A stretch of 64,000 nucleotides of DNA from Candidatus Paralachnospira sangeri (GCA_904397815.1 CAJFOT010000024.1:1-64000); one strand, 5' to 3'; shown: positions 10,325-20,512, counted from the first letter of the stretch. The notes: a model not told the origin generated them from the letters alone. Numbers and translations: made by a program.

Positions 10325-12119
10325 AACTATATCTGAAACCCGATCCGCAGCCATCACAGACACCAGAAGCGACAGCATCCGCACCATGAAGCGGATTATC
10401 CGCTATATCCGGCCTTACACTGCCCAGGTCATCCTCTCCCTTCTGCTGTCTCTGCTGACTGTAGGGCTGACCCTCTATATCCCTGTGCTGGCGGGACAGG
10501 GCGTGGACATGATCGCCGGTCCGGGGCAGGTAGACTTCACCGGGCTGCTGGCCGTTATCACCGGCATCCTGGTCTCCATCTCCGTCACTGCCGCAGCCCA
10601 GTGGATCATGAACCACATCAACAACCAGATCACCTACCGCATTGTACGGGATCTGCGGGTCCAGGCATTTAACCACCTCCACTGTCTCCCCCTGGCCTAT
10701 GTAGACCGGCACTCCACTGGCGATCTGCTCAGCCGGATTGTAACAGATATCGACCAGTTTTCTGACGGGCTTCTGCTGGGTTTTACCCAGCTGTTTACAG
10801 GTGCCGCCACCATCCTGGGCACTATCCTTTTCATGCTGCAGATCAATCCCCGGATCACTCTGGTTGTTGTACTTTTAAGCCCCCTGTCCTTTGTCATCGC
10901 CGAGTTCGTCGCCCGGAAATCCTTCCTCATGTTTCAGAAGCAGTCGGAAGCCCGGGGCGAACTGACAGGTTTCACCAATGAAATGCTGGGCGGACTCAGA
11001 GTGGTGCAGGCTTTCAATCACCAGGAAGAAGCCGCCGCCCGATTCGAAGAAATCAATCGGCAGCTGTCAGAGTATTCCCTGAAAGCCACCTTCTTTTCCT
11101 CCACCACCAATCCTACCACCCGGTTTATGTACGCCGCCATTTACGCCGGCGTGTCTATCGCCGGCGGCCTGTCAGCCATCGCCGGCGCGATCACCGTGGG
11201 ACAGCTGTCCAGCTTTTTAAGCTACACCAGCCAGTATACCAGACCCTTTAACGATATCACCGGCGTGATCACAGAATTTCAGAACGCCATCGCCTCTGCC
11301 GACAGAGTCTTCGCCCTGCTGGATGAGCCTGCTGCCCCCGCCGAGCCGGAGGACGCTATCGTTCTGAATCATCCGGAGGGCAGAATCGATCTGGAACATG
11401 CGGATTTTTCCTATGCGCCTGACACCCCTCTGATCCGTGACCTGAATCTGTCTGTCAGACCCGGACAGCGAATCGCCATCGTCGGACCTACCGGCTGCGG
11501 AAAAACCACGCTGATTAACCTGCTGATGCGTTTTTATGATGTACAGGGAGGTTCTATCAAAGTGGACGGCCATGACATCCGTCAGATCACACGCAGCTCC
11601 CTGCGGTCCGGCTACGGTATGGTGCTCCAGGAAACCTGGCTGAGAACCGCCTCCATCCGGGACAACATTGCCTACGGCCGCCCCGGCGCCTCAGAAGAGG
11701 AAATCGTTGACGCGGCAAAAAAAGCCCGCGCCCACAGCTTTATCATGCGTATGCCGGATGGATATGATACCATCATCACAGAGGGCGGCGGTCTCTCCCA
11801 GGGACAGCGGCAGCTGCTGTGCATCGCCAGGATCATGCTCTGCCTGCCGTCCATGCTGATCCTGGATGAAGCCACCTCCTCCATCGACACCATGACTGAA
11901 ATACGCATCCAGCGAGCTTTCGAGGCACTGATGGAGGGGCGTACCAGCTTCATCGTTGCCCACCGTCTGTCCACCATCCAAAACGCAGACATCATCCTGG
12001 TCATGAATCAGGGACGGATCATAGAGCAGGGAACTCATCAGGAACTGCTGGAGAAAAAAGGATTTTACGCGAAACTATATAACAGTCAGTTTGCGGGAGA
12101 AGATGGGTACGCAGGTTAA
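10317..12119 (+). CDS. ABC exporter half-transporter, permease/ATPase (partner)
   Basis: Walker A GPTGCGKTT, signature LSQGQRQL, Walker B MLILDEATSSID; start ATG at 10317 overlaps end of upstream gene. Confidence 0.93.
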   Translation: MPETISETRSAAITDTRSDSIRTMKRIIRYIRPYTAQVILSLLLSLLTVGLTLYIPVLAGQGVDMIAGPGQVDFTGLLAVITGILVSISVTAAAQWIMNHINNQITYRIVRDLRVQAFNHLHCLPLAYVDRHSTGDLLSRIVTDIDQFSDGLLLGFTQLFTGAATILGTILFMLQINPRITLVVVLLSPLSFVIAEFVARKSFLMFQKQSEARGELTGFTNEMLGGLRVVQAFNHQEEAAARFEEINRQLSEYSLKATFFSSTTNPTTRFMYAAIYAGVSIAGGLSAIAGAITVGQLSSFLSYTSQYTRPFNDITGVITEFQNAIASADRVFALLDEPAAPAEPEDAIVLNHPEGRIDLEHADFSYAPDTPLIRDLNLSVRPGQRIAIVGPTGCGKTTLINLLMRFYDVQGGSIKVDGHDIRQITRSSLRSGYGMVLQETWLRTASIRDNIAYGRPGASEEEIVDAAKKARAHSFIMRMPDGYDTIITEGGGLSQGQRQLLCIARIMLCLPSMLILDEATSSIDTMTEIRIQRAFEALMEGRTSFIVAHRLSTIQNADIILVMNQGRIIEQGTHQELLEKKGFYAKLYNSQFAGEDGYAG

Positions 12120-12265
12120 GCAGACATTTATTCGAAAATACCCGTGGTATAAACAGAAAGAGACAGTCCGACAGAAAATTCCGTTCCTAAAAAAGTCCGA
12201 ATTTTCGGGGATTATCTCTTTTCTGCATGTCAGGGGTTAAAAATCGGCATTTTCTGCTTTAAATT

Positions 12266-13294
12266 TCAGCGGTACAGCTCCATGCTGCAGCGGAAAGCCT
12301 CCTTTGCGATCAGCTCATTCACATGGGCATCCCGGGCAGAAGGCAGTACCAGCAGGCCGCCGCCCTGGCCGAAGTCTTCGATATATTTCCGCACATAAGC
12401 GATGATTTCCTCATCAGATACATCAGGACGGGTTGTAATTTCCGGGTCCATCGGAATCTGCAGCGGCAGCTGATTGCCGTAGATTTCCTTGATCTTTACC
12501 AGATCATTCATCCGCTGAGCCTCCCACATATCCGCGCCCAGCTCCACCATCTGCGGAACCAGCGTCTCCACTTTGCCGCAGGAATGGTAATCGATATATT
12601 TTCCATGAGAATGGGCAAAATCTGTGATCCGCTTCATCGGTTCAAACATATATTCCCGATACATCTGGGGCGAAATAAAGGTGCTGATCTGGGTTCCCCA
12701 GTCATCGCTGTTGATAAAGGCATCAAAAGGCGCCCACTCCCGGATCACCTTGTCCATCAGCGCAATTTTATAATCTGCCATCCGGTTAAAATACCGTTTC
12801 GCCGACTCCGGCTCTTCCATCAGAAAACAGAACACATCTGTCGGGTCACAGATCGACAGCAGCCGCTCAAACAGACCGTCCTGCAGCAGATAGAAAGTCA
12901 GTTTATCCGGATCGATCAGCTTTTCCGCTTCCTCTGCGCCCACAGAGAAATCCATCTGATCCAGATCAGGAAAAATCAGTTTTTCCTCCCACTCCAGAGG
13001 ATCCTTTAAAATATAGGTGTCAGGCGTCACCATCTGTCCGCCCACCACATCCACATACGTCCAGCTGACGCCGAACCAATCCAGCCCTGACTGGCCAAAG
13101 CCGGGGCGGTCATTGTCATGGGGACAGAAGGTCATTCCTTTTTCCAGCGACATATTCGGCGCCCAGCAGGGTTTTTTCTTATCCAGCACCAGTTTCAGAT
13201 TCTCCTTCGGCGAAATCGGGTAGTCCAGCCTCACCTCCGGAAACGGCGCTTTCATCTTTGTGTCTACGATAAAGGTTTCGTTCTTCTTTGTCAT
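12266..13294 (-). CDS. Uroporphyrinogen decarboxylase (UroD/MtaA)-like family protein, paralogue 1
   Basis: ..INSDDWGTQ..YIDYHSCGKVETLVPQMVELGADMWEAQRMNDL..; start chosen from GGAGGG spacing (MTKKNETF). Confidence 0.85.
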   Translation of the reverse strand: MTKKNETFIVDTKMKAPFPEVRLDYPISPKENLKLVLDKKKPCWAPNMSLEKGMTFCPHDNDRPGFGQSGLDWFGVSWTYVDVVGGQMVTPDTYILKDPLEWEEKLIFPDLDQMDFSVGAEEAEKLIDPDKLTFYLLQDGLFERLLSICDPTDVFCFLMEEPESAKRYFNRMADYKIALMDKVIREWAPFDAFINSDDWGTQISTFISPQMYREYMFEPMKRITDFAHSHGKYIDYHSCGKVETLVPQMVELGADMWEAQRMNDLVKIKEIYGNQLPLQIPMDPEITTRPDVSDEEIIAYVRKYIEDFGQGGGLLVLPSARDAHVNELIAKEAFRCSMELYR

Positions 13295-13439
13295 TTTCAT
13301 CCCTCCATTTTCTGATAACCCCTCCATATGTTTCCATATTTATTATAAGGCATCAAAAACAAACGGCCAATATCTTCTCGGAACGAAAATTTCTCCTTTT
13401 TTCCGGAATATTCTTGTAATGATTATACGAACCGTACTT

Positions 13440-14747
13440 TCAGAAAACTTCCCAGTAAAAGGCACTGAAGGCAGGCAGCAGACTTCCGCCGCCAAAATCA
13501 TGTACATCTCCGGTAAGCAGATCTCTGGCCCTTCCGGCCCGGGCATCAAAATGGGCCATATAGTCATTCTCATCTGCATTAACGGCAATCAGCATTTGCT
13601 GATCCTGACACCGCCGCTCAATAATCAATTGCCGATTCGTCATCAGCGCGATCCGGAAATCTCCATAACACAGCGCCGGACTGTTTTTATGAATATGGAT
13701 GCATTTGCTGATAAAATCTGTCAGTTCATTCCATTCCGGCTGGTCAAAAGCAGGCCGCAATGCGCTGTCGCCCTGTCTCTTTTCCCCTTTTGCGCCCCAC
13801 TCGCTCCCATAATAAATGCAGGGAATGCCGGGCATAGCCAGCAGCAGAGCGTACAGCAGAGGCAGATGACGGGGATTGGTCAGTTCACTGGCCACTCTGG
13901 TTACATCATGATTATCCGCAAAGGAAAACAGATGCTTCCCGCGGTACAGACACCAGGGGTCACTGCCGAACTGTCTCTGCAGAGAGTGGCCGATCTCAAA
14001 AAGATTCATACTGTTAAAACTGGAATACAGCCCCTTATAGCACTCATAATTCGTAGCGCTGTGGAGCATCTCATCGTTGACCAGACGATTGTAATCGCCG
14101 TGAATCATCTCTCCCAGCAGGAAAAATTCCGGATTCCGCTTCAGGCAGTACTGACGCAGCTCCTTCAGAAAGTCCGGCTCCACCATGTAGGCCACATCCA
14201 GGCGGAGACCGTCGATATGATACCGTTCCATCCACTGACCGACACAGGAGAAGAGATACTCCTTCACCTGTGGATGATACAGATTCAGTTTCACCAGCTC
14301 ATAATGTCCTTCCCAGCCCTCATACCACAGGCCGTCCTGATAGCCGTCATTTCTATTAAAATCAATGAAGAACCAATCCTTATAAGGGGATTGCTCCCGG
14401 TTTTTCAGCACATCCTGAAAAGCCCAGAAGCCCCGCCCGACATGATGAAATACTCCGTCAAACACAATTCGGATGCCGGCGTCATGGAGCTGTCTGCACA
14501 GAAGTTCCAGGTCCTCATTGGTTCCCAGCCGGCAGTCCAGTTCCAGAAAATCTCTGGTATCATAGCCATGGGCATCTGACTGAAAGAAAGGGCAGAAATA
14601 AACCGCATTCACCCCCAGCCGGACCATGTGGGGAATCCACCGGCTGACTTTTTCGATCCGGCGGGTCAGCACCCCATCATTGTACTCCGGCACCTGGCAG
14701 AAGCCAAATAAATTCATCTGATAAAATACACTTTCCTCATACCACAT
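13440..14747 (-). CDS. GH13 alpha-amylase family glycosyl hydrolase
   Basis: GIRIVFDGVFHHVG, DGLRLDVAYMV, FLLGEMIHGDY, SFADNHDVTR are the conserved GH13 regions. Confidence 0.92.
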   Translation of the reverse strand: MWYEESVFYQMNLFGFCQVPEYNDGVLTRRIEKVSRWIPHMVRLGVNAVYFCPFFQSDAHGYDTRDFLELDCRLGTNEDLELLCRQLHDAGIRIVFDGVFHHVGRGFWAFQDVLKNREQSPYKDWFFIDFNRNDGYQDGLWYEGWEGHYELVKLNLYHPQVKEYLFSCVGQWMERYHIDGLRLDVAYMVEPDFLKELRQYCLKRNPEFFLLGEMIHGDYNRLVNDEMLHSATNYECYKGLYSSFNSMNLFEIGHSLQRQFGSDPWCLYRGKHLFSFADNHDVTRVASELTNPRHLPLLYALLLAMPGIPCIYYGSEWGAKGEKRQGDSALRPAFDQPEWNELTDFISKCIHIHKNSPALCYGDFRIALMTNRQLIIERRCQDQQMLIAVNADENDYMAHFDARAGRARDLLTGDVHDFGGGSLLPAFSAFYWEVF

Positions 14748-14757
14748 TGATTACACC

Positions 14758-14967
14758 TCATTTTTTCCTGATTCGGTCTACTGCCCATGCGCAGAAAACC
14801 AGCAGCACAACATAGACCGGAATGACCGCATAGCGTATCCAGCCCTCCACCTGAATTCCTGTCAGCTTTAATACCAAAGCCAGCAGAATCAGCGCCGCCA
14901 CAGCCCCTGCGCCCAGGGACAGAAAATCACCATTCTCATTATTTTCACCCATAATATCCTCCTCCAT
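14758..14967 (-). CDS. Small membrane protein
   Basis: 69 aa, two predicted TM stretches, adjacent to GH13 gene. Confidence 0.5.
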   Translation of the reverse strand: MEEDIMGENNENGDFLSLGAGAVAALILLALVLKLTGIQVEGWIRYAVIPVYVVLLVFCAWAVDRIRKK

Positions 14968-15031
14968 TTATTATACTTCTTTTTGCCGAATTTTTCCACA
15001 TATTCACACGTGTTCCCCCGCAGAGCCAACT

Positions 15032-15069
15032 AAAAAAAGCCCCCGGTTTCTGCAAACCGAGGCTTTTTT
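15032..15069 (-). terminator. Intrinsic terminator downstream of ABC permease (bidirectional)
   Basis: aaaaaaagcccccggtttctgcaaaccgaggctttttt: hairpin with A/T flanks. Confidence 0.85.
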
Positions 15070-15076
15070 GACCATT

Positions 15077-16741
15077 TTAATCATATTTCTTTCGTCCCAC
15101 TGCATAGTTCAGGATAATCAGCAGAGTTGCAGTAATCAGCACGCAGATCAGAGCCATGGCCATGGCTACAGATGAACTGCCCTGCTCAAACTCCCGGACG
15201 ATAAATGTAGACACTGTCTGTACATTCGGCGGGGAAATCAGACTGGCCGCTACCAGTTCCCGGAATACGATGATGAAGATCATCATCCAGCCCTGCATCA
15301 CACCCCGCATAATCAGCGGAAGGGTAACATGGAGCATCACATAAAACCGGCTTCCGCCGCACACCTTACCGGCTTCAGTCAGCGACTCACCCATCTGCAT
15401 ATAAGCCGAACTGACATATTGAATCGTATAGGGAATAAACATTACCACATAAACCAGTACCATAAAACCAATGGTATTGTACAGCGGCAGAAAATCGTAA
15501 ATTTTATTCCAGAACAGCATAAGTCCGATAACCAGGACAATATTTGGAAGCATTTCAGGAAGAAGGGCTTCCCCCTCTATAACACCTTTCCATTTTCCCG
15601 CTTTTTTAATTGCCACCACAATCAGCGTTCCCAGAACACTGGCGATAGTAGCGGAAGCCACAGCCAGCATCGTACTGGTCAGAAGCGCCTCCCACCCTTT
15701 GCTGTTGCTGGTGAACAATTCCACATAATGCTGAAAAGTAAAGTTGCCTGCCGCCAGACCGTAACCTCTCAGTTTGATCAGCGAAGTTGCCACTACGGAA
15801 AAATAGGGAATACCTACACTGATCAGAATCACCAGGGCAATATAAAACCCGCCCAGTATTTCTGTGATCCTGCGGCAGCTGTAGAGCCCTTCCTTCTTCC
15901 CTTTTCCGCCCACCAGGCTGTAGGTATGCTTCGTTGTAATATAATTCTGCGCCAGCCACATCAGCATACAGATTACCACCAGCACACTGGACAGACTGGA
16001 TGCCTTTCCAAAATCAATCGGAGCAGTAGAGGCATAACGATGAATATCTGTTGTAAACACATAGAATCCAATCCGGTTTCCCAGCGTGGAAGGGGTTCCG
16101 TATTCTGACAGCGTTTTTACAAACACCAGAAGCATGGCAATGGCATAATTGCCGGTCAGCAGGGGCATCATAACCTTCCGCAGCCGATAGAAAAAGCTGC
16201 CGCCGCTGACAGCCGCGCTCTCCTCCAGATTAACGCCGATATTCAAAATCGCGTTTTTCAGCATCGTCGTCATAAAAGGGAACACATTAAAGCTCATCAC
16301 CAGCACCAGGCCGCCCAGAGAAAAAAAATTCTCCGAGAAACTTCCCGTCCATGGGAACATCTGCTGGAACAGCCCTCGCTTCTGCATAAACAAAATCCAG
16401 CCCATTGAAGATATGTAAGGCGGTGTCATAAATGGAATCGTCAGAACCACATCCAGCCATTTCCATCTGGAAAACTTTGTTCTGGCCAGCAGAAAAGCCA
16501 GCGGTGTCGAAATCACCGTCGACACAATCACCACCAGCAGGCCCAGAAGAAGAGAATTGGTAATGGTTGTAACGTTCTCACTGTCTCCAATTGTCTGCAG
16601 GGCATTACTCAAATTGAAGCGGCCATCTACCATGACCGCTTCGCCGAATACAGTTACAACTGGAAGTATAATGAGAGCAAACAGTATGACAAAGATCGTA
16701 AAATATACCAGCCTTTGCTTTCCATTGATCGCTTTGCTCAC
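15077..16741 (-). CDS. Iron(III)-type ABC transporter permease (two fused permease domains)
   Basis: 554 aa, about 12 TM; two BPD_transp domains (..GSFFYRLRKVMMPLLTGNYAIA.. and ..GGSRFYVMLHVTLPLIMRGVMQGW.. EAA-like loops). Confidence 0.85.
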   Translation of the reverse strand: MSKAINGKQRLVYFTIFVILFALIILPVVTVFGEAVMVDGRFNLSNALQTIGDSENVTTITNSLLLGLLVVIVSTVISTPLAFLLARTKFSRWKWLDVVLTIPFMTPPYISSMGWILFMQKRGLFQQMFPWTGSFSENFFSLGGLVLVMSFNVFPFMTTMLKNAILNIGVNLEESAAVSGGSFFYRLRKVMMPLLTGNYAIAMLLVFVKTLSEYGTPSTLGNRIGFYVFTTDIHRYASTAPIDFGKASSLSSVLVVICMLMWLAQNYITTKHTYSLVGGKGKKEGLYSCRRITEILGGFYIALVILISVGIPYFSVVATSLIKLRGYGLAAGNFTFQHYVELFTSNSKGWEALLTSTMLAVASATIASVLGTLIVVAIKKAGKWKGVIEGEALLPEMLPNIVLVIGLMLFWNKIYDFLPLYNTIGFMVLVYVVMFIPYTIQYVSSAYMQMGESLTEAGKVCGGSRFYVMLHVTLPLIMRGVMQGWMMIFIIVFRELVAASLISPPNVQTVSTFIVREFEQGSSSVAMAMALICVLITATLLIILNYAVGRKKYD

Positions 16742-16757
16742 TTCCGTCTACCTCTCT

Positions 16758-16835
16758 TTACTGACAAAGTTCATTTAACTTTGCGGCAATGTCTGCGGAA
16801 TTCTCCATCATGACATTCCAGTCAAGATTCTCTCT
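16758..16835 (-). pseudogene. C-terminal remnant of an ABC substrate-binding protein
   Basis: Minus-strand frame ..RENLDWNVMMENSADIAAKLNELCQ* directly upstream of the permease; preceded by in-frame TGA. Confidence 0.5.
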
Positions 16836-16886
16836 TCATATGAAAAACTGCCCCGAATCAGCAGCGCTGAGCAAAAAATATCATAT

Positions 16887-17483
16887 TTACTCCAATATTT
16901 CTTTCCACATCTCCTCTGTGATCGGCTCGATCGCGCTGAGGGGTATCAGCTTCACGCCCGGCACTCTGACTGCCACGGACGTAATTACCCGAACCAGTGT
17001 TTCCTGATCTACCAGATCCTTTTTATTAATCAGCACGACGTCCGCATTCTCGAACTGGCCGGACAGCAGCTGCTCCAGCGGCTTTTCAATCCGGATCCAT
17101 CTCTTTGCATCTACAATTATGCAAATTTTTGAATCCAAGCCCAGAACATTTTGAATCGTTCTCTGGATACTGGCCGGATATCCCACACCTGTTGATTCGA
17201 AAATCAGCCATTCCGGGTTCAGTTCACGCTGAATTTTCTGAATATAACCCGGCACAGAACCGGACAGCGTACAGCAGGCACAGCCGGCAAACAGGTTCTC
17301 TACAGCATAATTACCTGATTTCAGCAATTTGTCATCAATTCCCTGCTCGCCTACTTCATTTTCAATAATAGCAACCTTTGTTTCACCAGGCTTTACATTT
17401 TCCCCTGTAAGGTATTTTGCCATCTGAAGCAGTACCGTTGTTTTTCCCGAGCCTAAAAAACCTCCCAAAATAATTAACTTCAT
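16887..17483 (-). CDS. CobW/HypB/UreG-family P-loop GTPase
   Basis: MKLIILGGFLGSGKTTVLLQMA (Walker A), FAGCACCTLSGS (CxCC metallochaperone-type motif), VVLINKKDLV. Confidence 0.85.
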   Translation of the reverse strand: MKLIILGGFLGSGKTTVLLQMAKYLTGENVKPGETKVAIIENEVGEQGIDDKLLKSGNYAVENLFAGCACCTLSGSVPGYIQKIQRELNPEWLIFESTGVGYPASIQRTIQNVLGLDSKICIIVDAKRWIRIEKPLEQLLSGQFENADVVLINKKDLVDQETLVRVITSVAVRVPGVKLIPLSAIEPITEEMWKEILE

Positions 17484-17599
17484 GACGACTCCTCCTTTGC
17501 TCTTTCTTATTTTAGCAGATTCTGAACCTCCTCTCAATGTTTCAGAAGCACAAAATTAAGGAAAAGGAAACGTCTGAAATTGCAGAGTGTGTATGATTT

Positions 17600-18997
17600 T
17601 TACTGGTCCGTTCCCGCAGCCGCGCGTTCTTCCCGCTCTGCATTGGCCTGAGCATAAAAAGCAGCCTCTTTATCGGTCAGTTTATAGCCCAGAAGCACCA
17701 AAACGACAGACACCGTCATAAACAGCGCGGGAATCAGCCCAAGCAGCATCATGTATCTGCTTATGAACGCTTCGGTGATTACCATATCCGGCCCGGTATA
17801 TCCGGCCCATGCCAGTCCGTAACCCACCAGAGCGCCGCCAATGGCAAAGCCTATCTTTGTCGGAATATTCATGACTGCGGCGGCAATCGTTCTGTTGTCC
17901 ACTCCGGTCCGGTAATATCCGTACTCGCCGCAGTCCAGATAATAATTAACGCCAAAACTCTGATACATATAACAGCCGCCCTGCGCCAGACACATGCAGA
18001 CAATCATAATCCAGACGCTATGCAGTCCAAAAGCCCAGATTCCCAGCATCGAGCAGGCATACAGTCCCATGCCCACAGCCAGAGATCCTCTCTTTCCGAT
18101 CTTTCTCCCCAGAGCCGGCACACACAGGCTGGCCAGAAAAGCAAATATACTCCGGCAGGTCAGCGCTATCGTCAGCATGGAAAAATTTCCTGTCACCACG
18201 CTGAAATAGTACGCAGTTACACCATTGTAAATTTCGTTTCCAATACCGAAAAAAGTGTAGATCAGTACCAGCACAATCATCTGCCGGTTTGTGGCGATTG
18301 AATTCACCATCTCCCTGATCGTGGCAGTTTTTCTGGAAGCCGCATGAGGATCCGGCGGATCAAAACGGCTGACTCTTCGGATAAAATAAGTACAGCAAAT
18401 AAAAAATCCTGTGGCATAAATCGCCGTAGTAATTGTATACCCCGCTGACTCGCCAAAATAGGGCGCAAACCATGTAATAATAGGAAGGGTAATGGCCGAT
18501 GCAATAATAGATGTAGCTGCCCCTACCTGGACCTGTCTGGTTGTCAGTCTCCGCCTGTCCTCCATATTTGCCCCCGCCATTTTAGGAACCAATGCGCCCC
18601 GGACTGTCACATTAAAATCCATTGAGCCGTGGAAAAGACAGTATCCAACACAAACAATCAGAATCCGGATCAGCGGACTTTTCACCAGCCAGGTCGTATC
18701 CGACATCAGTATAATCAAACCGGCAAATAAGGTAAACCGGAGAATTCTGATCCAGGACACATATTTCCCATGCTTCATATTGGTTTTCTCTACAATGGGA
18801 CCGGCGCATAAATTAATCAAAAAATCAATCGTTTTAACGACCAGCATGGCTGTCCCGATCATCAGCGCCGGAATCTTCAGATAATCGGTCATAAACATGG
18901 TAAAATAAACAGTAAGCATGGTATGCGCCATCATCAGCATACCCTGTGACAGCGCATACGCGTTAATATCCAAATTTGTCAGTATGGGTTTTTTCAT
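17600..18997 (-). CDS. GPH-type MFS cation symporter, copy A
   Basis: GPH-like MFS; closely similar along its length to the ORF at 19025-20437. Confidence 0.8.
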   Translation of the reverse strand: MKKPILTNLDINAYALSQGMLMMAHTMLTVYFTMFMTDYLKIPALMIGTAMLVVKTIDFLINLCAGPIVEKTNMKHGKYVSWIRILRFTLFAGLIILMSDTTWLVKSPLIRILIVCVGYCLFHGSMDFNVTVRGALVPKMAGANMEDRRRLTTRQVQVGAATSIIASAITLPIITWFAPYFGESAGYTITTAIYATGFFICCTYFIRRVSRFDPPDPHAASRKTATIREMVNSIATNRQMIVLVLIYTFFGIGNEIYNGVTAYYFSVVTGNFSMLTIALTCRSIFAFLASLCVPALGRKIGKRGSLAVGMGLYACSMLGIWAFGLHSVWIMIVCMCLAQGGCYMYQSFGVNYYLDCGEYGYYRTGVDNRTIAAAVMNIPTKIGFAIGGALVGYGLAWAGYTGPDMVITEAFISRYMMLLGLIPALFMTVSVVLVLLGYKLTDKEAAFYAQANAEREERAAAGTDQ

Positions 18998-19024
18998 CGG
19001 TATCATCCTCATTTTCTTCTGTAA

Positions 19025-20437
19025 TTAATTATTTCCCGCCATGGTTCTCTGCTCTCCCTGTGCCTGGCTTTCCCTGTCCGCATTCGCCTTGGCGTAAAAC
19101 GCCGCTTCCTGATCCGTCAGCTTATAACAGATAATCGCCATAACAGCAGAAATTCCCATTAATATACCCGGAATCAATCCCAGCAGTGTCATATACCGGC
19201 TGACAAACGCCCCTGTTACTGCCATATCCGGACCGCTGTATCCGGCCCATGCCAGTCCATACCCTGTCAGCGCTCCGCCAATGGCAAATCCTACTTTTGT
19301 CGGAATATTCATCACAGACGCGGCAATGGTTCGATTGTCCACTCCGGTTTTATAGTAGCCATACTCGCCGCAGTCCAGATAGTAGTTCACGCCAAAACTC
19401 CTATAAATATAAGTGCCGCTCTGAGCCAGACACATGCAGATAATCATAAACCAGATATTCTGCAGCGCAAAAGCCCGGATTCCCAACAGGGAACAGGCAC
19501 TCAGACCCATGCCCAGCGCCAGCGATGCTTTTTTCCCGATCTTTCTGCCAAGAGCCGGAACACAGAGGCTGGCCAGAAACGAAACTATGCTTCGACAGGT
19601 CAGTGCCACTGTCAGCATGGAAAAATTTCCTGTTACAACACTGAAATAATACGCTGTTACACCATTGTAAATCTCATTGCCAATACCGAAAAAAGTATAA
19701 ATGAAAACCAGTATAATCATCTGCCGGTTTGTAATAATAGAATGCGCCATCTCTCTGATTGTAGCCGTCTTTCTGGATGCCGCGTGAGGATCCGGCGGAT
19801 CAAAACGGCTGGCCCGTCGGATAAACCATGTACAGCAGATAAAAAAACCTGTTATATAAAGAACGGTTGTAATGGTATACCCGGCGGATTCACCGAATTT
19901 CGGAGCAAACCAGGTGATAATAGGAAGTGTAATTGCGGAAGAAATAATTGTAGCGGCAGCTCCTGCCTGTGTCTGTCTGGCAGTCAGCCTTCGTCTGTCC
20001 TCCATATTCGCCCCTGCCATCTTGGGAATCAGGGCACCCCGTACAGTAATATTAAAGTCCATGGAACCATGAAACAGACAGTATCCACAGCACACAATCA
20101 AAATCCTGACCAACGGACTTTTAATCAGCCAGGTCGTATCTGTCATCAAAATAATCAGTCCGATAAAGAGCGTAAATCTCAGAATTCGCAGCCATGAAAC
20201 ATACTTTCCATGTTTCATGCTGCTTTTTTCCACTATCGGTCCTGCGCACAAATTCACCAGAAAATCAATTGTTTTCGCCGCCAGCATGGCAGTTCCGATC
20301 ATCAGCGCCGGGATCTTCAGATAGTCCGTCATAAACATGGTAAAATAGACAGTTAGCATACTCTGGGCCATTGTCAGCATTCCCTGTGACAAAGCATAGG
20401 ATGTGACATCTGCCCGTGTCAGTACTGCTTTTTTCAT
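19025..20437 (-). CDS. GPH-type MFS cation symporter, copy B (tandem duplicate of copy A)
   Basis: Long identical blocks with copy A (e.g. SMLTVYFTMFMTDYLKIPALMIGTAML; FGVNYYLDCGEYGYY.TGVDNRTIAA). Confidence 0.8.
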   Translation of the reverse strand: MKKAVLTRADVTSYALSQGMLTMAQSMLTVYFTMFMTDYLKIPALMIGTAMLAAKTIDFLVNLCAGPIVEKSSMKHGKYVSWLRILRFTLFIGLIILMTDTTWLIKSPLVRILIVCCGYCLFHGSMDFNITVRGALIPKMAGANMEDRRRLTARQTQAGAAATIISSAITLPIITWFAPKFGESAGYTITTVLYITGFFICCTWFIRRASRFDPPDPHAASRKTATIREMAHSIITNRQMIILVFIYTFFGIGNEIYNGVTAYYFSVVTGNFSMLTVALTCRSIVSFLASLCVPALGRKIGKKASLALGMGLSACSLLGIRAFALQNIWFMIICMCLAQSGTYIYRSFGVNYYLDCGEYGYYKTGVDNRTIAASVMNIPTKVGFAIGGALTGYGLAWAGYSGPDMAVTGAFVSRYMTLLGLIPGILMGISAVMAIICYKLTDQEAAFYAKANADRESQAQGEQRTMAGNN

Positions 20438-20488
20438 ACGCTTTTCCGCCCCCTTTTTCATTCAATCAGCAAAAACAAACATACAAAT

Positions 20489-20512
20489 GGAGAGCCTTGA
20501 AACAGGCTCTCC
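20489..20512 (-). terminator. Hairpin between UroD-like gene and GPH copy B
   Basis: ggagagccttgaaacaggctctcc, T-rich on the minus-strand 3' side; possible internal terminator/attenuator. Confidence 0.55.

Noticed and set aside
13260-14579. 439-aa plus-strand ORF
   Set aside because: Antisense shadow of the GH13 amylase gene.
16321-16328. A8 run inside the ABC permease gene as a second phase-variable tract
   Set aside because: 8-nt A/T runs are common and encode an ordinary Phe-Phe; too short to claim slippage.
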